A DNA stretch of 32,727 nt, taken from the NCBI GenBank assembly GCA_945949045.1, contig CAMFDG010000023.1:1-32727 (forward strand), in the 5' to 3' direction. Numbering within the stretch: position 1 is the stretch's first letter; the number at the start of each line of letters is the position of its first letter. The notes under the pieces are model-generated. The model ran no database searches. It was not told where the DNA came from and was given only the letters and a program-made list of their open reading frames with translations. The position numbers were made by a program, and so were the translations under genes. Source of the stretch: an uncultured Lachnospiraceae bacterium (GTDB lineage: Bacteria; Bacillota; Clostridia; Lachnospirales; Lachnospiraceae). Shown here one piece after another: positions 1 to 7,903 of this stretch.

Positions 1-250
1 CATCTTTCATTGCATCTTTAATATGCTGATAACACTTCTTTGGATCTCTCAGTTCTTCATTTTCAATGCCATCCAATGCAATCTCAATGATATGGTCATT
101 ATCTACGCCACTTTCCAATAAATATTTCTTAAACAACACAAATAACAGGAATGATTTGCCGCATCTCCTGATTCCTGTGATAATCTTAATCATTCCGTTA
201 TCTTTTCTTATCTTTAACTGTTCAAGATATGAATCTCTCTTAATCTCCAT
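1..250 (-). CDS. AAA+ ATPase, DUF4143-type, N-terminal fragment cut by window edge
   Basis: The reverse strand reads an ATG at 248-250 and stays open for 83 codons to the window edge, so only the N-terminus is present. It begins MEIKRDSYLEQL and carries a P-loop GIRRCGKS at residues 26-33. This start and the R-x-GKS form of Walker A are typical of the AAA+ ATPases with a C-terminal DUF4143 domain, common in Clostridia and Bacteroidota and of unknown cellular role. The ribosome binding site AAGGAG lies about 8 bases before the ATG. The gene sits in AT-rich DNA unlike the rest of the window. Family assignment rests on the N-terminal motif only; the C-terminal domain that defines the family is outside the window. 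Confidence 0.75.
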   Translation of the reverse strand, partial: MEIKRDSYLEQLKIRKDNGMIKIITGIRRCGKSFLLFVLFKKYLLESGVDNDHIIEIALDGIENEELRDPKKCYQHIKDAMKD

Positions 251-269
251 AGTGTCACTCCTTGTTTTT

Positions 270-355
270 GTGCATTGCACGAATTTTGGTAATGTTATTT
301 TACCACTAAATTATTTTCACTTCAATAGCCATTACTATTTTTTGTGCATTTGCAC
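270..355. promoter_or_regulatory. Pair of GTGCA-TGCAC palindromes flanking the promoter
   Basis: GTGCATTGCAC at 270-280 and GTGCATTTGCAC at 344-355 are near-identical inverted repeats with 5-bp arms and 1- or 2-base centres. Both are preceded by TTTTT on the plus strand. One lies downstream of the -10 and the other upstream of the -35 of the ATPase promoter, 74 bases apart. This is the layout of a two-site operator. No binding protein can be named. Confidence 0.45.
297..325 (-). promoter_or_regulatory. Sigma-A-type promoter of the AAA+ ATPase gene
   Basis: On the minus strand a -35 element TTGAAG (320-325) is followed after exactly 17 bases by a -10 element TAAAAT (297-302), about 47 bases upstream of the ATPase start codon. 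Two short palindromes flank it, one on each side, which suggests repressor control. Confidence 0.6.
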
Positions 356-386
356 TTTTTTATGTAATGATTATAGATAATATGCA

Positions 387-434
387 AAAAGGATACCTAC
401 ACCATGTCCTGTAACACGATATAAGTATCCCTTT
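387..434 (-). terminator. Probable intrinsic terminator after the truncated-HTH gene
   Basis: AAAAGGATAC (387-396) pairs with GTATCCCTTT (425-434) over about 10 bp with one G-T pair. Read on the minus strand, the second arm runs into TTTTT at 390-386. It lies 40 bases beyond the stop codon at 474. The loop is long (28 bases), so termination may be weak. Confidence 0.45.
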
Positions 435-473
435 GCTTGATAACTACAACACATATAAATAGACTCTCAGAGA

Positions 474-1322
474 TTAATCAATTTTTTCCCCAAATCTATA
501 ATTTGACGGGTATTCCAAACACCACAAATCTTCTCCGTATGGAATATCCAAAGTATGGTTTTCGCTTAACACATATTCTTTGCCATTAAGCTTAAACACG
601 CTTCCCGGCTCATAATTCATAAGCTGATACCCTGTGGATGTTATATGCTCATATTTACTGTCATATCTTGCCTTTGACTGTATGGCACTTGTGTTTTCGC
701 TTTTGGTATAATATTGTGTTGCTTCCCGATTCCCCATTCTAACAGTAAAGAAGCCATTTTCTATGCCTGCATGTTTCATAAATTCATCAATATCATCATT
801 AGAATAAGTCAATCCTACATATACAGGATCATCGTTCATCATATACCGCCAAAAATGAGCATATCTCTGAGCAACTGCATCATGCTCTGCTCCCCGCATA
901 TGTTCCGAGTAGGGAACCCCAACACCCTTGTCATTTGTAAATAATGCATGCTCTTTTCCGTCTGAAGAAACATATTTGAAGTAATGATTCTGTCCGAAAT
1001 CAATTATATTGTTACAAGCTTTTATTTCTAATAACTTATTGGTATCTATTTTAGGAATCTGGTCTGCTGTAAATCGAACACCTGCAACTTCATATGTTTC
1101 TCCATGTTTTCGTACCTTAGAGCTGTCATTATTGATAACCAGCAACAACAAATCAGAAATATAACTATTAATATGTTCATAATAAACCAGAACTCGTTTC
1201 TTAATATCGATAGGGGAATCTAATAGTTTTTCAATAAGGATACTATCCTCTACTAGATAATCCGCTGTTAATACTGTATTATTCTTATCTTCCTCGTCAC
1301 AAAGCAATCCCACAAGTGACAT
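474..1322 (-). CDS. Unrecognised protein, body of an N-terminally truncated XRE-type regulator
   Basis: This is a 282-codon frame from an ATG at 1320-1322. The protein body is not a family I recognise: it is acidic and soluble, has no signal peptide, and has aromatic-rich stretches such as YAHFWRYMMNDDPVYVG. In the same frame just upstream, 32 further sense codons (1323-1418) read as the second half of an XRE-type helix-turn-helix, so the ATG may be an internal methionine of a longer regulator. The in-frame stop TAA at 1419-1421 blocks any longer ORF. AAGG sits 8 bases before the ATG and might still allow translation. The gene lies in AT-rich DNA next to an AAA+ ATPase fragment. It could be a decaying regulator or a re-started shorter protein; the sequence does not decide. 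Confidence 0.55.
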   Translation of the reverse strand: MSLVGLLCDEEDKNNTVLTADYLVEDSILIEKLLDSPIDIKKRVLVYYEHINSYISDLLLLVINNDSSKVRKHGETYEVAGVRFTADQIPKIDTNKLLEIKACNNIIDFGQNHYFKYVSSDGKEHALFTNDKGVGVPYSEHMRGAEHDAVAQRYAHFWRYMMNDDPVYVGLTYSNDDIDEFMKHAGIENGFFTVRMGNREATQYYTKSENTSAIQSKARYDSKYEHITSTGYQLMNYEPGSVFKLNGKEYVLSENHTLDIPYGEDLWCLEYPSNYRFGEKID

Positions 1323-1418
1323 ATCCAGTGCCTTACATATAGCTACCAGCTTATCCGCCTGTGGATTTGTCTTTTTCCTACGCCAATCACTAATAGTACT
1401 GGTTGCAATACCCTTCTT
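1323..1418 (-). other. Remnant of an XRE-type HTH domain in frame with the downstream ORF
   Basis: These 32 codons read GIATSTISDWRRKKTNP followed by QADKLVAICKALD, then run into the M-S-L-V-G-L-L of the downstream frame. That matches the recognition helix and following helices of HTH_3/XRE domains. The first ~25 residues (helix 1 and part of helix 2) are missing and a TAA precedes the two leading lysines. No upstream frame supplies the missing part, so a deletion is more likely than a simple frameshift. Confidence 0.6.
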
Positions 1419-1424
1419 TTATTT

Positions 1425-1469
1425 TCCGATTTTTCGGATATTATATCATTTTACAATGTATGCATGCAA
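1425..1469 (-). promoter_or_regulatory. Promoter with overlapping palindromic operator for the XRE-type gene
   Basis: The minus strand has TATAAT at 1440-1445, with TTGCAT at 1464-1469 as a plausible -35 (18-base spacer). The inverted repeat TCCGA-TTTT-TCGGA (1425-1438) lies immediately downstream of the -10, over the expected transcription start. That is a usual place for an autoregulatory XRE operator. Confidence 0.5.
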
Positions 1470-1581
1470 GCAAATGTTTCTACGCCCCATATATCAACTA
1501 GTTTTTGCACCCCTCTTTAATTTTCCCCCGCTAAAAACACAGGTACATATTACTCAAAACCCCCCGCTAACCCGCATAAAA

Positions 1582-3015
1582 TCAAGGTTTCTTCGATAGC
1601 AAGCAAACAGTCTCCACGTGCCCACTATGCGCAAACTGGTCAAATGCCCGGACGCGCCGTAGCGCATATCCCCCATCCACCAGAATCCGAAGATCTCTCG
1701 CCAGCGTGGCGGAATCACAGCTCACATACACGATCCGCTCCGGCCGCATCGCCAGCATGGTGGACAGGCAGCGCTCATCACAGCCCTTGCGGGGCGGATC
1801 CACCACGATAACATCCGGATGGCGCATCTTATGAATTTCCTCGCCGGAAGCCGGATTCTTTTCATAAAAATCCGGCAATACCTCTTCGGCTTTCCCGACG
1901 AAGAATTCCGCATTTGTAATCCCATTCAGCTTTGCATTGTTTTTCGCATCCTCAATAGCCTGGGGAACGATCTCCACGCCATAGACCTGCTTCGCCTGTT
2001 GGGAAAGGAACAGGGAGATCGTACCGATGCCACAGTAGAGATCCCAGACGGATTCCTTCCCGGTAAGTTGCGCATATTCCAGCGCCGTGCTGTAAAGCTT
2101 CTCCGTCTGCAGCGGATTTACCTGATAAAAGGACTGGGGGGAAATGTGATAGGCAATTGCCGTATCTGTCAGAGAAAAATCCCCGGTATTACGCAGGTGG
2201 ATATAGTCCGTAATATAGGGCAGACCCCAGATGCAATGGGTACACTTACCCAGAATGACATTGGTCCGCTCAATATTGACGTTATAGGAAATGGAGGTCA
2301 TGCCCGGAATCTGCCGAAGTCTTTCCACCAGTTCCTGCTGCATGGGCAGATCATTGCCATTCACCACCAGACATACCATGATTTCCTTCGTGGTAAAGCC
2401 ATAGCGGATCAGGATATGGCGCACCAGCCCTGTGCCGTTTTTCTCGTCATAGGCCGGAATCTGAAAAGCCTTCATCCAATCCTTCACCGCTGCAAGAACC
2501 TCTTTATTATCCGGTACACCCAGCAGGCAATCCTCCACCGGTATGATGCTGTGAGTTCTGGCAGCATAGAAGCCTGTGACAAGCTCCCCGTTTTTATCAT
2601 ATCCCACCGGAAACTGTGCTTTATTGCGGTAACGATAGGGCTCCTCCATACCCACAATGGGTTCCATGACGGCTGCAAGTTCCTCCCCGGAAAAGCCTCC
2701 GATGCGCATCAGATTATTTCTTACCTTCTTTTCCTTAAAAGACAGCTGCTGCGGGTATGAAAGAGCCTGAATCTGGCAGCCGCCGCAGCGTCTGTGATGC
2801 GGGCAGGGCGGTTCGACGCGGTTGGGGGAGGGAATAAGAATTTCCTCCAGTCTCGCATATCCGTAATGTTTTTTCATCTTTATGATTCTGGCACGAATCT
2901 GATCCCCGATCAGGGCATCTTTGACAAAAAAGGTCATTCCCTCTGCTTTGCCGATTCCCTCACCATCGACTCCCATATCTGTAATTTCCAGAGTGATCAA
3001 GTCATTCTTTTTCAT
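1582..3015 (-). CDS. rlmD: 23S rRNA (uracil-C5)-methyltransferase, RlmD/RlmCD (TrmA/RumA family)
   Basis: S-adenosylmethionine-dependent enzyme that makes 5-methyluridine in 23S rRNA; Gram-positive members often modify both U747 and U1939. The 477-residue protein has an N-terminal TRAM/OB fold (about 1-60), a [4Fe-4S] cluster set C71, C77, C80 and C163 with the spacing of E. coli RumA, the SAM/catalytic motif DPPRKG, the nucleophile in YVSCDSATLARDL (about C433), and the C-terminal HSGHVETV with the general-base Glu. I choose the ATG at 3013-3015 because GGGAG lies 6 bases upstream and because longer frames would start inside the terminator hairpin at 3055-3101. No separate promoter is evident, so expression may depend on readthrough from yhaM. 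Confidence 0.92.
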   Translation of the reverse strand: MKKNDLITLEITDMGVDGEGIGKAEGMTFFVKDALIGDQIRARIIKMKKHYGYARLEEILIPSPNRVEPPCPHHRRCGGCQIQALSYPQQLSFKEKKVRNNLMRIGGFSGEELAAVMEPIVGMEEPYRYRNKAQFPVGYDKNGELVTGFYAARTHSIIPVEDCLLGVPDNKEVLAAVKDWMKAFQIPAYDEKNGTGLVRHILIRYGFTTKEIMVCLVVNGNDLPMQQELVERLRQIPGMTSISYNVNIERTNVILGKCTHCIWGLPYITDYIHLRNTGDFSLTDTAIAYHISPQSFYQVNPLQTEKLYSTALEYAQLTGKESVWDLYCGIGTISLFLSQQAKQVYGVEIVPQAIEDAKNNAKLNGITNAEFFVGKAEEVLPDFYEKNPASGEEIHKMRHPDVIVVDPPRKGCDERCLSTMLAMRPERIVYVSCDSATLARDLRILVDGGYALRRVRAFDQFAHSGHVETVCLLSKKP

Positions 3016-3054
3016 ATTTTCTCCCATTTTAAAAATCAAGTCTTCACAAAAAAC

Positions 3055-3101
3055 TTCCCACACTGATTTGCGCGTGGCCGCGGCGCAAATCAGTGTGGGA
3101 A
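3055..3101 (-). terminator. Strong intrinsic terminator between yhaM and rlmD
   Basis: TTCCCACACTGATTTGCGC (3055-3073) and its exact reverse complement (3083-3101) form a perfect 19-bp stem with a 9-base loop. On the minus strand the stem is followed by AGTTTTTTG. It starts 8 bases after the yhaM stop and lies 40 bases before the rlmD start. The stem is unusually long for so short a spacer. Confidence 0.8.
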
Positions 3102-3108
3102 ATTTTAG

Positions 3109-4053
3109 TTAGCAGCTGGTTTTCCTCACATTGCTGTCCAGCAGGCGGTTGAAGCCCTGCCATTCCAGATTGTTGTCCGGGACATTGGAGAGAAGTTCCC
3201 GCATGGTTTCCATCTTGGCGTCCAGATTATCCGCAAAGCTTAAGGCCAGAGCCTCCACCAGCGCGGGTTTCTTCGGAGAGCCATACTCCAGTTCCCCGTG
3301 GTGGGCAAGAATGCAGTGCTTCAGTTCATTGGCAAGTACCTCCGGAAAACCGTCGATGGTCCGGATCTTCTCCCCCACCCACTCGGCGCCGATCATGATA
3401 TGGCCAAGGAGCTGTCCGGCATCCGTATAATCATTGGCCGGAAAAGCTGACAATTCCTTTAATTTTCCGATATCGTGGAACATGGCAGCAGAAAGAAGCA
3501 GATCTCTGTTTAAAAACGGATAATTTTTCGCGAAATAATCGCAGTTTCTCGTAACACTGACCGTATGCTCCAGAAGACCGCCCACAAAGCCGTGATGTAC
3601 ACTTTTCGCTGCGGAGTGGAACTTAAATTTTGCTGCAAAGTCCGCATCATCAAAGAAGCTGTGCAGGAGCTGATTCAAGTATGTATTTTTTACCGAATCA
3701 ATATACTTCAAAAGCTGTGCATACATCTCCTCCACGTCCTTATCCGTGGTGGGGAGATACTCTTTCGGCTCATACTCTCCTTCATGGGCTTTTCGCGCCC
3801 GCTTAATGGAGAGCTGCAGATTTCCCTGAAAGCTGGTAATATCTCCTGTGACAGCCACATAATCCAGTGCCTCAAACTCATCGATTCCCACAGAGCCCGG
3901 ATCCCAGATTTTCGCATCCAGCGTGCCGGTTTTATCCTGCAGAATCACGTTGTCGTATGGCTTTCCTGCTTTCGTCAGTGCCGCCTGTTTGGATTTACAA
4001 AGATAAATTTCATTGATTCTCTCTCCTTCTCGGAGCGATTCGATATATTTCAT
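3109..4053 (-). CDS. yhaM: 3'-5' exoribonuclease YhaM family (OB fold plus HD domain)
   Basis: Cytoplasmic 3'-5' exoribonuclease of Firmicutes that trims RNA ends. At 314 residues it has the usual family length. An OB-fold nucleic-acid-binding domain occupies about residues 1-90 (VILQDKTGTLDAKIWD). A metal-dependent HD phosphohydrolase domain follows, with H163 (LLEHTVSV), H193-D194 (MFHDIGKLKE), H251-H252 (AHHGELEYGSP) and D275 (SFADNLDAK). All metal ligands expected for the HD family are present, so it should be active. The start has AAAGGAG about 7 bases upstream. It lies 22 bases after the HtrA-like gene, so the two probably share the promoter at 5406-5434, and the hairpin at 3055-3101 ends the unit. 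Confidence 0.9.
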   Translation of the reverse strand: MKYIESLREGERINEIYLCKSKQAALTKAGKPYDNVILQDKTGTLDAKIWDPGSVGIDEFEALDYVAVTGDITSFQGNLQLSIKRARKAHEGEYEPKEYLPTTDKDVEEMYAQLLKYIDSVKNTYLNQLLHSFFDDADFAAKFKFHSAAKSVHHGFVGGLLEHTVSVTRNCDYFAKNYPFLNRDLLLSAAMFHDIGKLKELSAFPANDYTDAGQLLGHIMIGAEWVGEKIRTIDGFPEVLANELKHCILAHHGELEYGSPKKPALVEALALSFADNLDAKMETMRELLSNVPDNNLEWQGFNRLLDSNVRKTSC

Positions 4054-4075
4054 TCTGGTCTCCTTTACCTATCTA

Positions 4076-5356
4076 CTATTTAAGCACCCCGGCCTCTACC
4101 TTACAGGTTATCTTCTTATAGCCGCCGGTACCCTCACGCATCACCACAACCGGATAGCTCTGTCCCACGGTCAGGCCAAGCACAACACTGCTGAATTCAT
4201 CCACGTCTCCCACGTCCTGTCCGGCCAGCTTCACGATCACGTCCCCGCTTTGGAGACCTGCGCTCATAGCCGGAGAATCCATGGCGATCTCCTTGACAAA
4301 CACACCCTTGGGAAGCCCGTATTTATCAGAAATCTTATCCGTCACCGTGGACACATAAATGCCAAGGTTCGGAACATCCTGGTTGGCATTCAGAAGCTCC
4401 ATCACTGGTTCCAGCTCTGCCACATCCACCGCCATCAGAGTGCTGGAGGATGCAGTGTTGTAATCCTGCATCACAACGCCGACCATCTTTCCCTCTGTAT
4501 TGATCAGAATTCCGCTGCCATTCTTATTGGCAACGATATCCGTGGTGTATACGGAATAATTCTTGTCCTGAGTAGAAATCTCGTTGTTCATCGCCGTGAT
4601 ATTCCCCGTCAGGATGGAATAATTCGTTCCGAGAGGACTCCCCAATGCGATGACCATGCTGCCCTTATGTACAGTCCCTGCAATCCCGGTCTCCATCACA
4701 GCGATGGCGGAAAGCGTCGAGTCCTCCAGCTTCTCCTTGTCCACCGTCAAAACAGCCAGACCTGTATTGCCGTCATATTTCATAAGCTGTGCCGTAGCAA
4801 CCGCATCGTTAATAAAGGTCACCTGGATCTCAGAAGCGTCCTTAATCACCTTTTTCTCCGTGAGAATAAAGAGCTTTCCCTGCCGGTCTCCAATGATCGT
4901 TCCGGATCCCTGCCCCTCTCTCTCGTAAGAATTATTGAACCAGTCCGTGTCACTGACCACACTGGTGATGTTGACGATCGACCGGTTCGCCCGGTTGCCG
5001 ATAGCGTAAAGCTCCGTCTGGATCCGCTGATAATCCTCAATGGAAATCGGCTCCCGCTTATTCTGGACCGTGATCTCCTCCGGCTTTGGCGTCTCCTGCT
5101 TTTGAGTCTCCTGCACCTGGGTCACCGCCTGCGTCTCTTCGGTGGCCGTCTGGGTCTCCGACACCGGCTGACTCTCCTCCCACTGCCTCCGAAGTCCCGG
5201 CATCAGCACATAGAGTGTGAACCCCATCGTCAGTGCAAACACCACCCCGCACAGTGCTGCAACTGCAGCCTTCACCAGAATACGCCTGTGGTTTAACGGC
5301 TTATTCTTAATTTTCTCCCTTACAAAATCCCTCTCTGGTACCTGTTTATCTTCCAT
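4076..5356 (-). CDS. Membrane-anchored HtrA/DegP-like protein with PDZ domain, apparently catalytically dead
   Basis: This 426-residue protein has the HtrA layout: a short cytoplasmic tail, one membrane segment (about 28-52), a Gln/Glu/Thr-rich linker (60-100), a trypsin-like domain (about 110-325) and a C-terminal PDZ domain (about 330-420, with LQSGDVIVKLAGQDV). The fold is recognisable at GQGSGTII, but the His motif TNxHV is TEKKVI (K169 at the His position). The Asp motif DLAVLKV is GLAVLTV (G199). The GNSGGPL serine loop is NKNGSGIL, where a Ser remains only if the loop is aligned with a gap. With His and Asp gone it should not be a serine protease; it may act as a scaffold or sensor. 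I choose ATG 5354-5356 behind AAGGGG over an upstream TTG. First gene of the htrA-like-yhaM unit. Confidence 0.85.
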   Translation of the reverse strand: MEDKQVPERDFVREKIKNKPLNHRRILVKAAVAALCGVVFALTMGFTLYVLMPGLRRQWEESQPVSETQTATEETQAVTQVQETQKQETPKPEEITVQNKREPISIEDYQRIQTELYAIGNRANRSIVNITSVVSDTDWFNNSYEREGQGSGTIIGDRQGKLFILTEKKVIKDASEIQVTFINDAVATAQLMKYDGNTGLAVLTVDKEKLEDSTLSAIAVMETGIAGTVHKGSMVIALGSPLGTNYSILTGNITAMNNEISTQDKNYSVYTTDIVANKNGSGILINTEGKMVGVVMQDYNTASSSTLMAVDVAELEPVMELLNANQDVPNLGIYVSTVTDKISDKYGLPKGVFVKEIAMDSPAMSAGLQSGDVIVKLAGQDVGDVDEFSSVVLGLTVGQSYPVVVMREGTGGYKKITCKVEAGVLK

Positions 5357-5405
5357 CTTTCCCCTTCTCAATTATCAGTGGAATAAACATCATACATCAA
5401 CCCTT

Positions 5406-5434
5406 ATTATATTCATATTTTCCTTCCCTTGCAA
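5406..5434 (-). promoter_or_regulatory. Sigma-A-type promoter of the HtrA-like/yhaM unit
   Basis: TTGCAA (5429-5434), a 17-base spacer, and TATAAT (5406-5411) on the minus strand, giving a transcript start near 5399, about 43 bases before the ATG at 5356. No other good promoter is visible before the next downstream genes. Confidence 0.75.
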
Positions 5435-5445
5435 CCATTTTTACC

Positions 5446-5474
5446 TTTTCCAAACCGCCCAAATGGATTATACT
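5446..5474 (+). promoter_or_regulatory. Possible promoter of mutS2 and the two-component pair
   Basis: TATACT at 5469-5474 preceded at 17 bases by a weak -35 TTTTCC (5446-5451). It is 35 bases before the mutS2 start and back-to-back with the htrA-like promoter. The -35 is poor, so this is tentative. Confidence 0.4.
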
Positions 5475-5509
5475 ATTATTATCAATCAACAGGTAAAAGG
5501 AAAAAGGAT

Positions 5510-7888
5510 ATGAATCAAAAGGTTTATCATACACTGGAATTCGACAAGGTCCTGCATCAGCTATCCGATTTTGCGGCCTGCGAGGAGACAAAAAAGCGCT
5601 GTCTTTCCCTGAAGCCCCTGACGGACGCAGGGGAAATCGCAAGACTTCAGGAAACCACCGGCGATGCCTTAAGCCGCCTGTACAAGGGCAATGGCATCAG
5701 TTTCTCCGGAGTAAAAAATGTCAACGCTTCCTTAAAGCGTCTGGACATTGGCAGCACCTTAAATACCACGGAGCTTCTGGCCATTGCCTCCCTGCTGGAA
5801 GCCGCCAGGCGGGCGAAAGCCTATGACCGCAGTGACCATGTACAGGAGAAATCGGATTCCCTGTCACCGCTGTTTGCACAGCTTGAGCCCCTGTCGCCGC
5901 TCTTAGAGGAAATCAGGCGCTGCGTCCCCGGAGAGGACGAGATCGCAGATGATGCCTCCCCGGCCCTGTCTAAGATACGCCGCCAGATTCGTGGCATGAA
6001 CGACCGGATTCACGTGCAGCTCACCAACATGATGAACAACACCACCACCAGAAGTTACCTGCAGGACGCAGTCATCACTATGAGGGACGGCCGCTACTGC
6101 CTGCCGGTTCGGGCAGAGTCCAAGACGCAGGTGCCCGGCATGGTCCATGACCAGTCTTCCAGCGGCTCCACTCTGTTTATCGAGCCCATGGCCGTGGTAA
6201 ATCTCAACAACGAGCTGCGGGAATTATTCTTAAAGGAGCAGGAGGAGATAAACGCAATTCTTGCACAGTTGTCAGGCCGTGTGCTGGAAAACGCCTGTGC
6301 CATCCGGGAAAATTACTCGGTTCTGGCAGAGCTGGACTTTATTTTTGCCAAGGCCCAGCTGGCCAAATCCTACAACGGCGTGGCTCCCATCTTCAATGAG
6401 GAGGGACACATCCATATCCGTGGGGGCCGTCATCCCCTCCTGGATCCGAAAAAGGTGGTTCCCATCGATGTACGACTGGGAGAGGATTTCAAGCAGCTGA
6501 TCGTCACCGGTCCTAACACCGGCGGAAAAACGGTCTCCTTAAAAACAGTGGGCCTTCTGACCTTAATGGGACAGGCAGGGCTCCATATTCCGGCCAAAGA
6601 CCGCTCACAGCTTGCCATATTTGAGGAAATCTTTGCTGATATCGGGGATGAACAGAGCATCGAACAGAGCCTTAGTACCTTTTCCTCCCACATGACCAAC
6701 ATCGTCGGGATTCTGGATCAGGCAGATGACCGCAGCTTATGTCTGTTTGACGAGCTTTGTGCCGGAACAGATCCAACCGAGGGCGCAGCTCTGGCTATCG
6801 CCATTCTGCATAAGCTCCATCAGTACGGTGCCATCACCATGGCCACCACCCACTACAGTGAACTGAAGGTCTATGCCCTTTCCACCCCCGGCGTGGAAAA
6901 TGCCTGCTGCGAATTTGACGTAGACACCTTAAGCCCTACCTACCGTCTTTTGATCGGCATTCCAGGCAAGAGCAATGCCTTTGCCATCAGTTCCAAATTG
7001 GGACTTTCAGAAAACATCATCGAGGATGCCAGAGGCCGCCTGAGCGAAAAGGATGCCAATTTCGAGGATATGCTTGCGAATCTGGAGGCCAGCCGTGTCA
7101 CCATAGAGAAGGAGCGGCTGGAGGTTAACCGCTATAAGTCCGAGGTGGAAGAATTAAAGCAGAAGCTCACCTCCAAGAACGAGCGCCTGGACGCAAACCG
7201 CGACGAAATCTTAAGGAAAGCCAACGAGGAGGCCTACCGCATCTTAAAGGAGGCCAAAGATCTGGCGGATGAAACCATTCGCAACTTCAACAAATACGGC
7301 CAGGGCAAGGCTCCCATGAGCCAGATGGAGAAGGAGCGAAGCAACCTCCGCGAAAAAATGAGTGAGCGTGAGAAAAACCTTGCACTGAAGAAAAAGGAGC
7401 CCGTCAACCATAAGGTTCCGAAGAAGCTTAGGATTGGAGACAGTGTCAAGGTTCTGTCCATGAATTTAAAGGGAACCGTGCACACCCTCCCCAACGCAAA
7501 AGGCGATCTTTATGTACAGATGGGAATCTTACGTTCTCTGGTCAACATCAAAGATCTGGTCCTGATCGACGAGGATGCATCCCCTGCTGCAAAAAAATAC
7601 GGTGGATCCTCCTCCGGAAAACTGAAAATGAACAAATCCGCTTCCGTTTCCACAGAGATTAACCTGATCGGCATGACAGTGGATGAGGCTCTTGCCCATC
7701 TGGACAAATACCTGGATGACGCCTATCTGGCCCATCTTCCTTCCGTACGGATCGTCCACGGAAAAGGCACCGGGGCCCTGCGCAACGCAGTCCAGTCTCA
7801 CCTGAAGAGCCAGAAATACGTGAAATCCTACCGCATGGGCGAATCCCAGGAGGGCGGCGCCGGCGTAACAATCGCATATTTTGAATAA
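5510..7888 (+). CDS. mutS2: MutS2 family ATPase/endonuclease with C-terminal Smr domain
   Basis: MutS2 (RqcU in Bacillus) is a homodimeric ATPase. In different species it suppresses recombination or acts on collided ribosomes; it is not a mismatch-repair MutS because the mismatch-recognition domain is absent. The 792-residue protein has a helical core, a P-loop GPNTGGKT at 334-341, the STFSSHM signature, Walker B LFDELCAGTDP near 412-422, and ATTHYSELK. A long charged coiled coil follows (about 520-640), then an Smr nuclease domain (about 717-792) with INLIGMTVDEA and HGKGTGALR. The start is the ATG at 5510-5512, downstream of the -10 element; AAAAGG lies about 9 bases upstream. The response regulator begins 15 bases after its stop. 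Confidence 0.95.
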   Translation: MNQKVYHTLEFDKVLHQLSDFAACEETKKRCLSLKPLTDAGEIARLQETTGDALSRLYKGNGISFSGVKNVNASLKRLDIGSTLNTTELLAIASLLEAARRAKAYDRSDHVQEKSDSLSPLFAQLEPLSPLLEEIRRCVPGEDEIADDASPALSKIRRQIRGMNDRIHVQLTNMMNNTTTRSYLQDAVITMRDGRYCLPVRAESKTQVPGMVHDQSSSGSTLFIEPMAVVNLNNELRELFLKEQEEINAILAQLSGRVLENACAIRENYSVLAELDFIFAKAQLAKSYNGVAPIFNEEGHIHIRGGRHPLLDPKKVVPIDVRLGEDFKQLIVTGPNTGGKTVSLKTVGLLTLMGQAGLHIPAKDRSQLAIFEEIFADIGDEQSIEQSLSTFSSHMTNIVGILDQADDRSLCLFDELCAGTDPTEGAALAIAILHKLHQYGAITMATTHYSELKVYALSTPGVENACCEFDVDTLSPTYRLLIGIPGKSNAFAISSKLGLSENIIEDARGRLSEKDANFEDMLANLEASRVTIEKERLEVNRYKSEVEELKQKLTSKNERLDANRDEILRKANEEAYRILKEAKDLADETIRNFNKYGQGKAPMSQMEKERSNLREKMSEREKNLALKKKEPVNHKVPKKLRIGDSVKVLSMNLKGTVHTLPNAKGDLYVQMGILRSLVNIKDLVLIDEDASPAAKKYGGSSSGKLKMNKSASVSTEINLIGMTVDEALAHLDKYLDDAYLAHLPSVRIVHGKGTGALRNAVQSHLKSQKYVKSYRMGESQEGGAGVTIAYFE

Positions 7889-7903
7889 AGGAGGAAATCT
7901 AAC

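Noticed and set aside
265-355. Start of a CRISPR array
   Set aside because: Only two short palindromic copies are present with no further units or cas genes.
1819-2760. Plus-strand open frame of 313 codons
   Set aside because: Antisense shadow of rlmD, whose iron-sulphur and catalytic motifs are unambiguous.
3016-3063. Longer start for rlmD
   Set aside because: The extra 16 codons begin inside the 19-bp terminator hairpin and lack a ribosome binding site, while GGGAG lies at the right distance from the ATG at 3015.
4013-5296. Long plus-strand open frame of 427 codons
   Set aside because: It is antisense to yhaM and the HtrA-like gene, which show clear family motifs, ribosome binding sites and a promoter. 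Its translation is rich in His/Leu/Arg with no recognisable domain.
5510-7888. MutS1-type mismatch repair protein
   Set aside because: The mismatch-recognition N-terminal domain is missing and an Smr domain is present, which defines MutS2.
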